Source of the DNA: Pelargonium tetragonum
Taxonomy: Eukaryota > Streptophyta > Magnoliopsida > Geraniales > Geraniaceae
Direction: 5' to 3'
Length of the DNA stretch: 64,000 nt
NCBI GenBank assembly: GCA_036897445.1
Contig: JAYMTL010000081.1
Location: 1-64,000 of the forward strand
The position numbers were made by a program, and so were the translations under genes. Below are positions 12,901 through 25,834 of this stretch, one piece after another; within the stretch, counting starts at the first letter, position 1, and every line of letters begins with the position of its first letter. Below the pieces are notes generated by a model. The model was not told the origin of the DNA. It saw only the letters and a program-made list of their open reading frames with translations, and ran no database searches.

Positions 12901-15389
12901 TCTTACCTTTATTCATAGCTTGTCATATGCCCACTACCTATAAAATGCCTTCTAAGGATACCTATCTCAATACCTAGAGCTTTCTTAGTAGCAGTAAGAT
13001 TCCTGATATCTACACTCCGGTATCTTACAAGCCCTCCGAGATATACCTAATCTTCTGTTTCCGTTCGATTTACTATATGCTCTTTATTACTCGCCTGAAC
13101 GTTAGCCGGAGAATTCCTCTATATCAGAGAACAAAAATGAAAGAGCTCACAAAATTGAATAATTGATTTTCTTTCATTTAAACAAAGCGGCGCCCCTGTT
13201 ACCGAAAAAGTATATACTTGGAAGTAAAATGCCACATTCACATTATTCACATTATATACATATTAAAGAAGTTTCCGCCTTGAAGGGCAGTAAAAAAGGT
13301 TGGTTTTACAATCTCTTTTATAGCTCCGACTCTATTAAACTAAATAAAAACATATCACTTCTTTCATAAGGGATAAAATAGAGTAGCCAAAGAATAAGAA
13401 GGTCCTACATGCCGGCCCCTTTCTCATATAAATCCGGGAGAGATCATCCAAGCTAAAGGTACTTTATTTACATACGGGTTTTCAGATTTGGTAAGTGCAG
13501 AAGTATGCGCTAATATAATAAGGACTAAAAGGGGCTTGGTTACCCTTTTCTAGATCTGTCGGGGAAGTTTTAACTGAGGAAAGAAAAACTTCTACAAACA
13601 AAAGGTATACAAGATTAGTTACTACCGGATTCGGGTATAAGCTAGGGGATTTTTAATGAGGAGTCGTTTTGAGTAATTAATTAGAGTATAAAGGCGTACT
13701 ATTCCGCGGCTTTGGTCCTATAATTGTATGCCAAGAGATAAGCCAGGAGTGCTTTAACTTAAGCTAGAGTAAAGATCAGGGCCCCATTAGTAGAGTTTTC
13801 CTTTGTTTTGACAACAGTGTTAAATATTAAATTAGATCCAGATAACTAAAGCCTTTGCATTCCAGTACTAACTTAACTATATAAAGAAAATTCAATTGAG
13901 AGACGGGGTTTTTACCGCTTAATTAATAGGGCTTTTTGTAAGGAAAAGGTACCTAAGTATTCATATAAAGTTCTTAAAAGGGAGTCCTTACCCAGAAGAA
14001 TACAGCTCGTGTATAAACTTTATCCGGACTACTAAGCTGCACAGCCAGAGTCTTTTCCGTTTAAATCACTTGGAATACCCTTCTACAATAGAAGCCCCTT
14101 ATTTACCTAACGGCATCCTCTTTAAATAAACTAAAGGGAGCGGCCTTTGTAAAAAAAAAGTCTAATTAGAGTAGGCTTTGGGTAAAATAAAACTTCGTTA
14201 ACAAACCCGCGCAAAACTTATTATAATTATACCAAGGGCTTGCCTTTTATACAGGGTACATGAAACTAATACAAAGGAGACCACTTCGTTTTGACTTTTT
14301 ATGGGATTCCGTGAGTCTTTGCCTACAGAAATTCCTGAAAGAGGACTCGCACACCCTGTGTTTAGTTGTTACGTACTACTATGTAGGTATATTTTACAGC
14401 TCCGGATAGAGCATGGAGTGTGAGGGATCCCTTGTTGTGTAATCACCAGTAAATCCAGAACAAGAAATTTAGGAGGCAACTGCCTTAGCTATAAGGTTTT
14501 ACACAGTTCGCAAGCAGAGTTTATGGATACTCTTGTTTAAGAGCCAGATTTAGTACTAGAGCCCCCTTCTCTCGAAAAGACTATAAGCGAAAAATTCATT
14601 ATGAAAAGGGCTTTTAAACATCCTCAACTAGGTACTTACAAATTTATAAGGGGGTCTCTCCTTAGCTTCCACTCTTGTACAAAAAAAGGAGAATAAAAGC
14701 AGCTAAATGAAAAAATCGTGCAATATCGCCAAAAGTTCCTACTAAACTTTATTAGATTCTCTTGTCACAAAGGGACCCCGAATGAGTTTTTACTATTTCA
14801 CAAGTCCTATACAGGTTTAGGCGAGTTAAAGAGACTTCCTTTTTTCTTTTTAGACTCTTCTCTTAGTCTATTTATTCCCGGGTCTTTTACCACAAGGCTT
14901 TACTAAGTGTTACACAACAAGTTTTCAAGATAAGACACACAAAAGCTAGCTAATAAAACGGCGCCTTTCTGAGGATTCCTAACTTGTGAGCGGGCTCCTT
15001 CGTTCCAGAAACCCCGGATTTAACGAGTGTAGAAGGAAGAAGGCCAGAGCATTTACAAAACTGCTAACTCTACAGAACAGGGTTAGTAAAATTGGTTACA
15101 AAAAGTAAGTGAAATCTAAAAACAAATTTTGAAGAATTTAGACAAAAGTACAACAAATGGGAGTCTCTCCAGGGACCTTTAGCTGCTTTTGTATTCTAAA
15201 AGTTAGTACTATAGGAGATGTTGATTCGTTGGTCATTTTTGGCTTATATATTAAAGTGGTTTTTCTTAAAAAGTCTTTTGAAAACATCTACTTACGTTAT
15301 AGCCAGCAACTACTTACTTTATTTCTTATTCAGGCTCCTCCTTGTACTTGCTTTCTTAATCTTATCTAGATAAAAGTCTTCAGGATCAT

Positions 15390-15530
15390 ACCCTCTTTCT
15401 TCTACTAAATGCAACTTTCTTTTGATTATGAGCTGTAATCTGTGTCTTACTCTCTTTCTCTATCTTCATAAAAGTCTTATAAGCTTGCTGCTATTGTCTT
15501 CCTCTTGCAGTCTCTACCTGTAGCCAGAAG
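15390..15530 (-). pseudogene. Lysine/arginine/glutamate-rich coding relic, unrecognised
   Basis: On the minus strand one frame reads like the charged tail of a protein: a run beginning ATGRDCKRKTIAASL, then segments rich in E, R, D, K and S. The plus strand here is strongly pyrimidine-rich, unlike its neighbours. The frame is broken several times, so no product is made. The local 12-mer ACCTGTAGCCAG at 15516-15527 recurs at 48184-48195 beside another lysine-rich minus-strand relic, which suggests that both come from one repeated element. Charged tails like this occur in transposase-like proteins, but no catalytic motif is visible and the family cannot be named. It could be low-complexity DNA that merely looks like protein. 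Confidence 0.25.
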
Positions 15531-15660
15531 ATCTTAAGACTTTTGTTATGTTAGCAAGTAAATATTATCCAGAATACCTAGCAAAAACTAATTAATATAA
15601 GAGCTTATCTATCTTTTATGTATAAGTATAGAGATAGAGAGTCTTAGTTACAAAAGGTCC

Positions 15661-18600
15661 TGATAAAGTATATTCCTACGAATAAAAAGGTTGCCGTTTA
15701 GTTTAGTTATTAAGTTATAAGATTCCTGAACGAGGGCTGCTAGGAAAATCTGTCTAAGTTCTAACCAGGGTTCCTCATGTAATTAAGTCAAGCAAGAGTG
15801 CTCCCAGTTATAAATTACAGCGAAACCTTCCCTAAACAAATTTCGAAGTTATCCATAAACCATTAACGATAGGATTCGAACCTTTAAAAATCTAAGTAGT
15901 TACTGGTCTGGAAGAAAATAAAAATAGAGTCAAATTTATAGGTATAGGGGAGCCTTTTTACTAACTATACTTAAGACTTTATTCTATATAAGCGAGATTT
16001 TTGCCTGAAGATTCCTTAACACGAGGCCCCAGTAAAATTCCTGCTGAAAAAGTCTTTCTGTATCTGTAATACAAAAGTAACGTGCAATTAAAATTTAAGT
16101 TAGAGCATACCTTAGAAAAAGAAGTTGTTTTTAGGGAATCCTGCAACAAAGTATAGGAAGCCCCGCTCTTTTAGGAATATCTAGGGAATTTTTACTAGGT
16201 AAACCCTACCCCGATCTGGGACAAATACTCGATATACGAATAAACTTTTGAACTACTGTATATTAAGATACAAAACTTGCGTATTATTTACTACCCTAAA
16301 AAAGAGGGAAGGCTTTTTCACGAATAATAAAGTAAGTTTATAAGTAAGGAAACTCCTTATCTTATCCTAAACGCGCGTATTTTAGTTATTTAGTTATATT
16401 TATTTAAGTTTTCCGCTTTAGCTGCTTGCTAAAAAAGTCAATTCCAAACTTGACTTCTTTTTCATTATTTGCGAATCTTTATGAATTGCTTTAGCTCGGT
16501 TTAACAATTAGACTTTATAAGCGTTGGGATTCCTTATAAACTTAGAAATATACTAACTCAAGCATTTCCTTAGTAGTTTATAGAGCTGGAAAAAGACAGT
16601 TTCGCCCAACTTTTCAATTTAGAAGTTCTCTGGGTTAGGTTTTATAGTATTTATCCTTAAGTTTAGACTTCATTAGATCAAGGAGTCCAGTTTTACACTG
16701 AGGTTTCGAGGAGCTTTTCTTATTCTCTTAGTCAAGTTTAAGCGGAATTCTGTAAAAATATGAATTTTTTTTGCCTGTCTAAAGTCAAGGAATCCCATAA
16801 CTTTTGTCTACATTTAGTTTAGGCTGGGAGCTTAAAAAAAAGGAGAGAGATAGATTTCTTAGTTTGGTTTATCTTACTACTTAAATTAAGAATTTTGTGG
16901 GGCTTGAGCTCCTGTTCTGCTTTTTTGGAATTTATACTAAATTCCCTTAAGAAAGCTTGAAAAATTATAATCTAACTAGCTCATTTTTTTATTTGTTTGT
17001 GAAAAAAGGGGCCTTTTTGTTTTGTCCAGGGACTTCCTAAAGGAACCCGACTAATGTCCTACTTTCTTGTACGTAATGTCGAGAAGCAGACTTGAACCAC
17101 CAGCCTAAGGATTTCCCGTACTCTGCTCTTCCTTTTAGATATTTGAGCCTATAATTAAGGAATTCCAATAACTTCAAATCCAGTATAGTGGGAGGGATCC
17201 CTTATGTAATATTACTAGTATTCTATCTAAGCGATTCCTGCTTCAATGCAAATACTCCTTAACAACCCCTTTCTTTTTTATAAAATAAGGAAGCTTTATA
17301 CCCTTTTATATTATAATTCTATTCATTGAAAAAACTTTTATTGAGTTCGTAAGTCACCTATTAACGTCGATTAAAATTCGCGGAGAATCCAGCTCTTTTA
17401 CCAGGCTCACTTTATCATATGCCCTTGCTAGACAAAAATGAGTACAACCCTAGAATCAAGAAAAGCAAGAACTCTACTAGCTAGTAGGTGTTAAACTAAA
17501 AGTTTGAATCTTTATACTCTTGACTTAAAACCCTCTGCTTCAAAAAGAGACTCGCCCTGCCTATGCTCTAGAGAGCCCACGTATGATATAAGGGTCTTTT
17601 CGATAGAGGGCGCCTGAGTTTCATTTAAAAGTCAAAACTATAACTAGGTTTGGCACCGTATACGCCAGTAGAAAAACCTATCTAGTAGCCTCATAACTTG
17701 GTCTAGATTTAAAAGCAAATTAGGAATTTACTAACGTTTTAGATATATATATAATCTTGACTTTGATCTTGGTTAACTTGGTGGTTAGGGCGCTCTCTAC
17801 GAGGTTACTTCAAATAGAGTATAAATCCTTAGAAAGCTTAACTTTAGATAATCCATTAGGAGGGACTTCATAATCGAAACACTTCTAATTCCCCGGGTTT
17901 ACCTATTCTTTTTGATAACCTTTTAGAGAGTACGACTTTTTTATCACGAATTCAGGGGTCGTTAGTTTTATCGGGACACTTACTTAAAAAGAAACTGAAA
18001 TAGAATGCAATCAAATTGCGGGGTACTCAAGTTCGCTAAGATCTAGCAGTAGTGTATATATAAAAAGGAAGTCCCCTAATTATAAAATAGATATTGAATT
18101 TATCAAGGCCGGGCTCTCCCTTTAAAAATTTTTATTTAATAAAAGCATGGGCTTCGTTTAGTAAAAGTTGACATTCCTATAAGGTATAAGATAAGAATTA
18201 ACGTTAGAATGTGTAAATCCAGTTTTTAAAACTGCAAGTCCTAAGGCACTCTTCTCAAAGGACCCCTGTTGTATAGGTATAAAGTCAAGCATAGTAACTA
18301 AGTTTTTCTCTTTTGTTAAGTTCAAAGGAGACTCTCGAAATCTGACAAGGGATAACTCTAAGTTTGGGTATGATATAACTTTGAATAGGTCTTACGAAAC
18401 AAAAGCTGAGCGATTAAAAGGGTTTCTAGTTTCCTTCTATCCCGATGACTCTTGGGATCCCTGTTATTCAACAGTAGGATAACTTGGAGCGGTTTTTTAC
18501 TTAATTATACTCTCATAAATTTTTTTGTATTACTTTCCCAGGTTGACTTAGAAAAGTACTTAAAGATTAACACCGGACTCAAAAAGCTCCCTAAAGTCGG

Positions 18601-21600
18601 TTATGTATAAAAGAACTCGATTTCTATCTTTTTCTATAATTCTATAAAATGCTCCGAACTCCGTGTTTCGAAAGAAAGTTATACTCACACGTAGGGTCTA
18701 GCTTGACAGCATTTGTTTTTACTTAGCTGGTTTCGACAGGATTTAGTATTTTAAGATAAGACCCGGTACAAGCTCCTCATTTTTTAGAGCCGGATGCTCT
18801 TGGCTATTAAAAGGTACTTTACCTTATAATCAATTACGAATTTTGATGTCATGTACGAAAAGGGGGTACTCGTTTAATTAATGGGTGTTTCCTGGGCTAG
18901 ATCCAGGTTTCAATATTCTATAAAAGTCAAAGGGGAGTCCTTTATTAAAATGAATAGTTTAATAGGCTCATAGCGCCTTATATACAGTGTTAAATTAAAA
19001 AGGAATTCGGGAGTTCCTTGTAAAAGCCTTTGACTTCTGTGTAACGTAATACTTAATCTCCTAGTGCTATTTAGGCATAATTCATTTTAGGGGTGTTTAA
19101 CAAGGATAAGTCCTGCTAAATTATATTCATACTAAGGCTAACTCTGGCTTTAATAATATACGACAAGCATTTCCTTTGTACTAATTAAACCCTGTATAAG
19201 TAAGAAATATCACCAAGCAAGTAGGTAGTATTCAAGAAAGAAACTTAAAGGGGCCCTTTGCCCAGTAAAGACTGAAATTTGTGGGTATCAAAAGTCTTTT
19301 TTAACGTAAATATAAGTTATAAGGTATGCCAATTTTACGGACCGAAGTAGACTGAAATAAAAAAATTCTCGTAAACCAAGTGGGGGTACTCCTTTTATAT
19401 AATGGCGAGTGGGGTTAATCTAAATAGTAGTACTTATAAGCTATCTTTCTTAGTATTTTTCTATCCTAACCCTTTAACCGGTTAGTCCCGCATTTTTTCT
19501 AGTATTCTTGTACACCAAACTTGGCGTTTTTCCGTAAAGGAAGCCTGACTACGACTTTCTGATTTCCTAACAGGCTATCTTGTAGCTCAAGGTAAAATGA
19601 AGGGGCCTTAAATTAAACCTCTAAAAACCTCGGAAGTTTAAAACCCATCCTTTATATAGATTAAGAAGACGGGGACTCGGTGTCAAAAAGTTTCCTTATT
19701 CTAAAAAGCAAAAGTAGGAGAGTACGCCAACGCGAAGTATTCAACAGCATTTCCGTTTATATCACCAAGGTTAAGCTTTTACAAGTCCTGTTACTATATT
19801 CCGGATTCACTCAAGTCAAAATAATAAGAAAACTTATAGCTAGAGCAATTCTTAACGACCTAAGGGGCTCTACCGAAATAAAAAGAAAAAATGGAACTAA
19901 AGCGCTTTTAGTTTACAAAGATGTCAAAGGTTCAAATTGAAATGAGGAGATCCTGAAGTTTTTTTTAGATAGCCACCCCTTTATGTTTTATGGAATTTTA
20001 GGGTCAGGGTTCGAAAGAATTTCTTATCCTTTGACGTGACAAAGTAAACGGGTTGTTTCAACTTTCATTTTAGCTTTATGTTTTTCTAGTACTACAATTT
20101 AATAGAGTTATATATACACCCAACAGGCCTTCCCAAGCTAAGGCAATGACTTTCAGTTAGTAATAAAGAAGTGCCCTTTGCTTTACCTATATGGAATACC
20201 TAATCGAATCTAGAATATTCTTGTTATAAAGATCTTTTTATAATATGATGTTAAGTGTTTTCCTAAGACCTACTTCGGGCAAAAGAATTAAGATCTTTAT
20301 TTGTTAAAAAGTACCCAAGACCCTGCTTTCTTAATTGCATTACCTTTGTCTTTCCGGTAATTGGGATCCTCTAAAGAATAAAGCGAGCGACTGCTTTAAA
20401 ACCCTTTTGTACAGAGACACTTTATCGCCGTATTTTTCAATTATAAACCCGTAAAATTTCATGATATACGGGGCCTCTTAAGGTTTTTTTAGTATTGGTA
20501 TTGAGATTAACTTTTTCCATGCTAGTTATTTTACCGGGCACAGGTTGCGGGGGACCTTAATAAAGGGGTCTATAGGACTCGGTATAGTTTAGTCCTGGTT
20601 AAGTACTTTCAGTTTAGCTTTGACGAATATTACTCATTTCCAGTATTACCCCTCCCCTTCGAAGAGTTTGGTTAGGGCTCTTAAAGTGCTTTTGCTTGTG
20701 TACACAGTAATTTCGAGACCCTGTGTTCTACTATTCTCTTAATCTGTGTAAGCATCTCCTCTCCGGATTCTTGGCTGATGATATACTCTAGCTAATGAAA
20801 AAATCTTTATTAGGACTCCTATTAGATTAGAATTAAGACTTCATATTCAAATCTAGCCTCAAATTCATTTAATCACCTAAAAATTTATAGTTTTAACAGT
20901 GGGGCCTACCCTGGCGGAGGAATACCCGGCCCTTAAAAGATTCTGAAGTGAGTACTAAATAAAAATTGCAGGTTATAAATCTTAATAAAAAAGGAAACCC
21001 GGCACAAGTAAACTTTATGGGAAGGAAACCCAAGGTGTGGCTGAAGGCTGAACTTTATTAACTTAAAAGGGAAGTGTTTAGTAAGCATTTTGACCTGGCC
21101 ATGCACCGAATTTTATTAAGGCATTTGTAATGGAAATGGATAAAGCGAGTTTTTTATTTAATACAGGGGAAATCCAATCGGGTGTCTTATATATTCCGTA
21201 TTTTTTAGGGGGTTCAACAAAGCGAATAGTAAAGTAAAGGATTTCATTACACAGAGTGTCGTTAAGTACAAATTCCACTTACTTTTCCTCGCCGGATAAA
21301 CTAACGAACTTGCCCTTAAAAGGCTTTCCTCCAGTTTAGCGTTGGGTTCTACCCACACCCTGCTATAATGAAGAAACTGGCTTCTTTGATTGATGAAGTG
21401 CCTGAGGGGTTGAAATAGTTTTAGTATATCCGGAGCATTGTGAAAAGCACTCTCAGTTAACTTATAAAAAAACTAACTTTAGATAAAGAAGCTTGTAGTA
21501 AGAACTAATTTCGGGATCTTTAGCATTTTTAATTTACTTTTTTGTAAATTGTTGGTCAAGGATGCTATTTAAGAGGACAATTCGACTAAGCATGGCTATA

Positions 21601-21980
21601 AAAACTTTTAAAAAAGCAAAACCTAAAAATAGAAATAAGACTTAATAAGTATAAAGACGCGTGACTTATAATACAAAAACCTTCTCGGGAATTTAAGAAC
21701 TCCAAATTGCCCGCTGCCTTAAACTAAAAAGGGAAATCTTTCTATTTTCTATCTTTCCTGTTATTCTCCCAGTCTCCCAGATTAGGGTTAGACACGGGGG
21801 CTCTCGTTATTTTATATCGGTTCCGTATTACTAAACTCAAGAATATAGGTTACAATTTTCCCTTTTTCATTACTCTGACTTAGAATCCTCCCCCGACGGC
21901 TCCGTCTGTCCTTTTCTATTCGTAGAAATACATATCAAAGGATCTATTTCTAGTTTCTTTCACAAAATTAGGCTTTGAGT
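15661..21980. other. Gene-free AT-rich block (texture A)
   Basis: No supportable gene. An 86-codon open frame on the plus strand near 19.7-19.9 kb is basic but has no recognisable motif and is within chance length. GC-rich quasi-palindromes are dense: GGAGTCC at 16682-16688 and 18934-18940, GGGATCCC near 17.19 and 18.45 kb, GGGGTACTCC near 19.38 kb. TTTCATTTTA or its complement recurs (20063-20072). A minus-strand B-box at 15872-15882 is listed separately. A one-mismatch B-box lies on the minus strand near 17.09 kb, and a D-arm-like string (GGTGGTTAGGGCGCTC) starts at 17780. No long repeats were seen. Confidence 0.6.
15869..15885 (-). other. tRNA T-arm-like relic with perfect B-box
   Basis: On the minus strand, 15872-15882 read GGTTCGAATCC, the canonical B-box. 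The surrounding stem (AAAGG with CCTAT) pairs at four of five positions. The would-be 3' acceptor strand is CGTTAAT, and no complementary 5' strand was found at tRNA distance. It is annotated as a possible tRNA-derived relic, not as a gene. Confidence 0.28.
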
Positions 21981-22890
21981 GAGAAGTCTGAATCTCAAGC
22001 CTGTTGGATCTTGGGTATTATACGAAAGGGTTTTTATCCTCAAAAGTTTTACTGATAAAAAAAGCATAGAACAAGTGGAATGCTCCTTAGGAATATTAAT
22101 ATTGAATCCTACTAATTAGACTTTATATACTAACTATAACTAAGTGATATACCTATTAACTTTCTAATACCTTAATAACTTCTTAACTCCATTAAGACAA
22201 GTCATATCCAAGACAACGGATCTCTCCTAGAGGCCTTTTCAACCTGTTCTAGTACTTAACAATTCTAACTCTAAGTCAGGTCCTAAGCGCTCTAACTCCT
22301 AAACAATTAAGTCATTAAATATTTTAAGATTATGAAAGCAAGTAAGTTCCAAAGTAGGTCTTGTAAAGTTATGAGATTATGGAGTTGCATAATGTGTGAG
22401 GTTTACTATCTAGAATATACTAATTGTCTTTCCTTCCTTCAGAAAGTTTCAGTCAGGTAGATTTACTCATTATTGATTAAGGTTCTACCCTTTTAAACGA
22501 TAAAAGCTTAGAACTAGAGGAATTATCTCGAAAAGTTTCTTATTGTTAGTGCTTTCATCTGTCCTGTATCAGTTCTTCTAGTCAGCAAGCCTAAAGGACA
22601 GTTCTTCTTAATGAATCTAAATCCCAGTTTTCCCTTATCATTTTGTAATAGATAGCAGCTCTCTATGTGGATAGTTGGTATTCCTTATTTATAGTTCGTA
22701 AGCGTAAGCCAGTTAAAAAAAGGGATGGGTGTTTAATTAACAAAGGGAGTTGCTTTCTTGTCACGTTTTAGGGTCCCCAAATTTAAGAGAAGTAATTCTG
22801 AACCATATTATAGTCTAAGGGTCCAAGGCCAATTTAACAAAGTAAGGAATGGTGAATATAAAAAATCAACAGCTTACAGAATTTCCGCAT
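21981..22890. other. Gene-free transition into texture B
   Basis: No gene seen. GC-rich quasi-palindromes become sparser here and the sequence looks more like decayed coding or element DNA, continuing into the minus-strand relic that follows. The 12-mer CAACGGATCTCT at 22214-22225 equals a stretch near the 5' end of eukaryotic 5.8S rRNA, but the flanks do not continue the rRNA sequence. Confidence 0.5.
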
Positions 22891-22900
22891 TTTGGAAAAG

Positions 22901-23512
22901 ATTTTCCTTTTGAAAGAAGTCTGCTTTTCCCGGTCTTCATAGTGTAACTCTTTTGTCTTATTTGGTTATTTCCCGTATCTGTAGCAAAATAAAAACCCTT
23001 AACCTTAAATCCCAATCAATGTTGGACAGTTTTTCTGCAAGCCATCTTAAGGGAATATAGCCTGTCTTCCTTATAATCTTGTAAAGAGGATAGCTGCACA
23101 AGGCTGTAAAGTGTTTAATTTAAAGGGTTGCTAGCTAGATGAATTGTGCAGAACAAGGCCAAGTTTTTTATTTCGAAAAAAAGGAAATAAATTAGATCTC
23201 AGGTAACGAAGTTAATAAGGCAGCTTCGTAGGAATTCCATTCGGGTATTTCCTTAAGTATTAAGTTAAGCTTTGAGGGGGGAACATGTTTATTAGCCAAT
23301 CTGGAACAGTAGAGGTAAATTTTCTTTATATTAAGGGGGAATTCTAAACTATTAAAGGGGATTTTTTCGGTTCCAAGCTCGATTATATAAACCATATAGT
23401 AAAGGGTAGTAAGGCTTTCTAGCTAGATAGAGGTCAAGAATTGAAATATAGGCAATCCCAAGGCAAAATCTTTCTTAAATGTACCCAAAGGAGCACCTAA
23501 ACTAGTGAGAAA
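22901..23512 (-). pseudogene. Minus-strand protein-coding relic, family not recognised
   Basis: One minus-strand reading frame looks like real protein over about 600 bases. It includes an open run of 67 codons from an ATG and other long clean runs in the same frame. The residue mix is balanced and contains plausible stretches such as IPEWNSYEAALLTSLPE and YIPLRWLAEKLSNIDWDL, unlike the Leu/Ser/Lys/Ile noise of chance frames nearby. It is broken by a handful of stops and cannot make a full product. I do not recognise the family; no nucleotidyl-transferase, DDE, RT or chromodomain motif is evident. It lies in texture B, just upstream of the tandem 1-kb repeats, which suggests an old mobile element. 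It is treated as a fossil. A decayed host gene is the alternative. Confidence 0.35.
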
Positions 23513-24820
23513 TTAATTGACATTCTGGGATATATAGTACCAGATAATAATAAGATTTAGTAAAGACTTTAAAAGCTAAGGAATTTTTCCAGCGTACGTC
23601 CAGTTAAAAGGTAGAATCTTAAGTTAAGGAAGTTCATTGTCATTGGCAGGCTCTGTATTTCCTGTCTCTCAAGTCTTTGGGAGTCATATTTTAGGATTCC
23701 CGCACAAGTCAATCAAAAGAGTTTCTCTATAATAAGGTAAACTTTGATCTTGTAGGTACTTTTAGTGTGCAAGGTACAGATTCTATTTGTTTAGCATAGC
23801 ATATGGAGATTATCCGATCCTTAGGAGATTTACTACCGATCTATTAAGCGGGAAGACTCATCTTTCTTAATCTTAAAAGGTTGTTCCTGTTTGTTAAGGA
23901 GTCAATTAATCCATAAATTCTTTGAGACATAGCTCTTTAGTCTTCCTGGTAGGTTTTGGATAGGCACATTCTGGATACATAAACGGATTCTATTTATTGT
24001 AGCTAAAGTGGTTCTAACTTACTAGAAGTCACATGAGTAAGAAATTTCCATGCTTGGTCTAAGCTATTAGGTATTGCAGATAATTTGTATTCTCTTAGAG
24101 GTTAGAGGTATGAATTATTTTGAGGTATGTATAATGACTCAAAGGGGGAAAAAGGCTCTAATTTAGAAATTTAGAATATTGGAGGGAAATTTTTTCTTGT
24201 TTATGGATTTCAGGACATTTCCTTATAGTTATTGTACTCATTAGGACCCGTCTTGTTGTAACAAACTCTAGTCGAACCGATATAATGGACTGTGTAGCTA
24301 AACTAGAAGAGGTGTTTTACAAAGAAATTGTTCTAAGGCTTGCATGCAGGTCATTGAAGCTAAAATTCCTTAGTTCCTGTTGGGATAGCTGGCAAAGGAG
24401 TTCCTGTATTCTGTAAGGTGGATTCTTTGGATTCCTGGGTACTCTATTTATTAATTGTAGCTATTGGTATTCTGAGAGTATCTTCCTTTGAGTGGATAGG
24501 ATTAAGATCTTGTATTCCCGGATTCTATTTAAAGACTTCAAAGGGAACTCTCGAAAGAGAAAGATGTACCTTGCAATACAAACAAGGAATTCTCACTCCT
24601 TCATAAACTCATAAACTCCAGTAGAACTCTTAAGGAACTCTCACAAAGCTACAATTGGATTTACTTAAGCCAAAGATAAAGACAAGATAATCTGGTTTAT
24701 ACCATCAATGTCCGCTTAACTCCACCGGAATACAAATAGCTACATTAATAGAGTTCCATATCTATAATTCTTAGGACTATAAAAAAAAGCAACACTCGAA
24801 AAGGACGGGTTTCTTTACAG
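23513..24820. other. Gene-free texture B DNA between relic and tandem repeats
   Basis: No supportable gene. A 62-codon plus-strand frame at 24418-24606 has no recognisable motif. The plus strand is T- and G-richer up to about 24.5 kb and A- and C-richer beyond, so base skew changes sign there. Short related strings recur near 24.54-24.65 kb (GGGAACTCTC, GGAATTCTCAC, GGAACTCTCAC). The 17-mer at 24612-24628 is identical to 61249-61265, in another texture B stretch. Confidence 0.45.
24612..24628 (+). repeat. 17-bp dispersed direct match to 61249-61265
   Basis: TAAACTCCAGTAGAACT is identical at both sites and in the same orientation. Both sites lie in texture B DNA. The immediate downstream sequences can be loosely aligned, and the upstream sequences cannot. 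A single 17-bp match in 64 kb is borderline for chance at this composition, so it only hints at shared ancestry. Confidence 0.35.
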
Positions 24821-24824
24821 AAAA

Positions 24825-25830
24825 TTCTTTAGTTTAGCTTCAAATCTTTATTTACTATACTGGAATTGCAAAACCAGATTAGAATTCCTTAAATATCTTA
24901 CATTTTATCTATTATTTATCAAGTCGAGATCCTAAAAAAAGGGTAGACAGAAAAAAATCCCACTAAAAACCGACTCTCTTAATATTCCTATCTCGTTAAA
25001 GCTGAAGGAAACCTGGAAACATAAAAAACTGACTGATTTACTCATACCTTCTTATTGACTTTATTGACTCTCTTTATTCATGACTTGCTTATCTTCGATA
25101 CCTGTTTGACTTCCAATCTCTTCCTCATACTATTCTTGAGAGCTAGACTTCCTTGTTTTTAGTATTTATACTTATTTAGAGTTGCAGGATAAGATACACC
25201 TTTATAAATAAGAGAAATACATGTCTTGTAAGCTACAGTATTCCTAGCTCTTATGGATTCCAATATTATAGAGTTATAGTTCCTCTGTTGTTAAGTAAGC
25301 TGAATTCCTCTTGCCTTTTGCCCTTATCGAAATGGAAGATAGAGCTTAGGAGAGTATAGATAAAATCTCTCTTACCGAGTAAAACTCTTTTAGGAGGTTA
25401 AGACAAATATAAGTATAATAGCATAGAACTACCTTACACTAGAAAGCCTATAACTAGAAAACACAGGTTCCTAAAATACAAATATTACTTTTGCTTCAAC
25501 AAATCCTTTCCTTAACCTTAAAATCTTAAAACCGGAACCAGAATCTAAAAACTCTCAAAAAAACTAAATAGTAAAAACTACCAGCCTAGAATCTCCCCAA
25601 GGAAGGATTTACAGAGTTAACTTTCTATTAAGAACACTAAACCTGTTTTATGAACGTTATAAATCCTATACGGTACACTCATTCTAAACCCTATCTCTCT
25701 GGTATCCATTAAAAAATGAAATTCCTAAAACTTTCCTTAAGTATAAGAACTTAAAACTTAAATAATTAATGAATCCAGCTGAAACCTAACTAACAATCTC
25801 GAAATTCTTATCCATAATGCCTTTATATCT
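24825..25830 (+). repeat. Tandem ~1-kb diverged repeat, copy 1
   Basis: This is the first unit of a head-to-tail pair. Co-linear matches to copy 2 are: AGTTTAGC (24831-24838 with 25842-25849), TAGACAGAAAA (24944-24954 with 25931-25941), an exact 21-bp match (24981-25001 with 26087-26107), TTTAGGAGGTTA (25389-25400 with 26410-26421), CTTACACTA (25433-25441 with 26456-26464), TGAAACCTAAC (25780-25790 with 26612-26622) and AATGCC (25816-25821 with 26650-26655). The order is conserved, but spacing shrinks from about 1.0-1.1 kb to 0.83 kb, so copy 1 carries about 270 more bases. Between the anchors similarity is patchy. The unit has no gene, though one plus-strand frame near 24.66-24.95 kb looks weakly protein-like and is broken. 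Confidence 0.65.
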
Positions 25831-25834
25831 TTTT

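Larger units (their letters stand above)
1..15360. other. Gene-free AT-rich block (texture A)
   Basis: No supportable gene. Open frames here, including the longest in the window (92 codons, minus strand, near 3.0-3.3 kb), are of chance length, have no recognisable domain and no ribosome-binding or splice context. The DNA is about 35% G+C with very frequent TTA, TAA, CTA and TAG. Short GC-rich quasi-palindromes interrupt it at irregular intervals, for example GGAGTCC at 1382-1388 and 2611-2617. Two tRNA T-arm-like pieces, near 1.16 and 6.9 kb, are listed separately. I see no long repeat, terminal inverted repeat or long terminal repeat in this stretch, though faint old ones could be missed by eye. 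Confidence 0.6.

Noticed and set aside
17780-17820. GGTGGTTAGGGCGCTC resembling a tRNA D-arm
   Set aside because: No T-arm or acceptor partner at tRNA distance. Kept only as a minor point under the B-box finding.
19680-19940. 86-codon basic open frame on the plus strand
   Set aside because: No recognisable domain and no start context. The length is within chance expectation.
22214-22225. CAACGGATCTCT, identical to part of eukaryotic 5.8S rRNA
   Set aside because: The bases on both sides do not continue the rRNA sequence, so it is a chance 12-mer or at most a tiny fragment.
23951-24020. Possible inverted copy of the tandem-repeat end region
   Set aside because: One loosely similar stretch was found, but the other anchors do not follow in the expected order.
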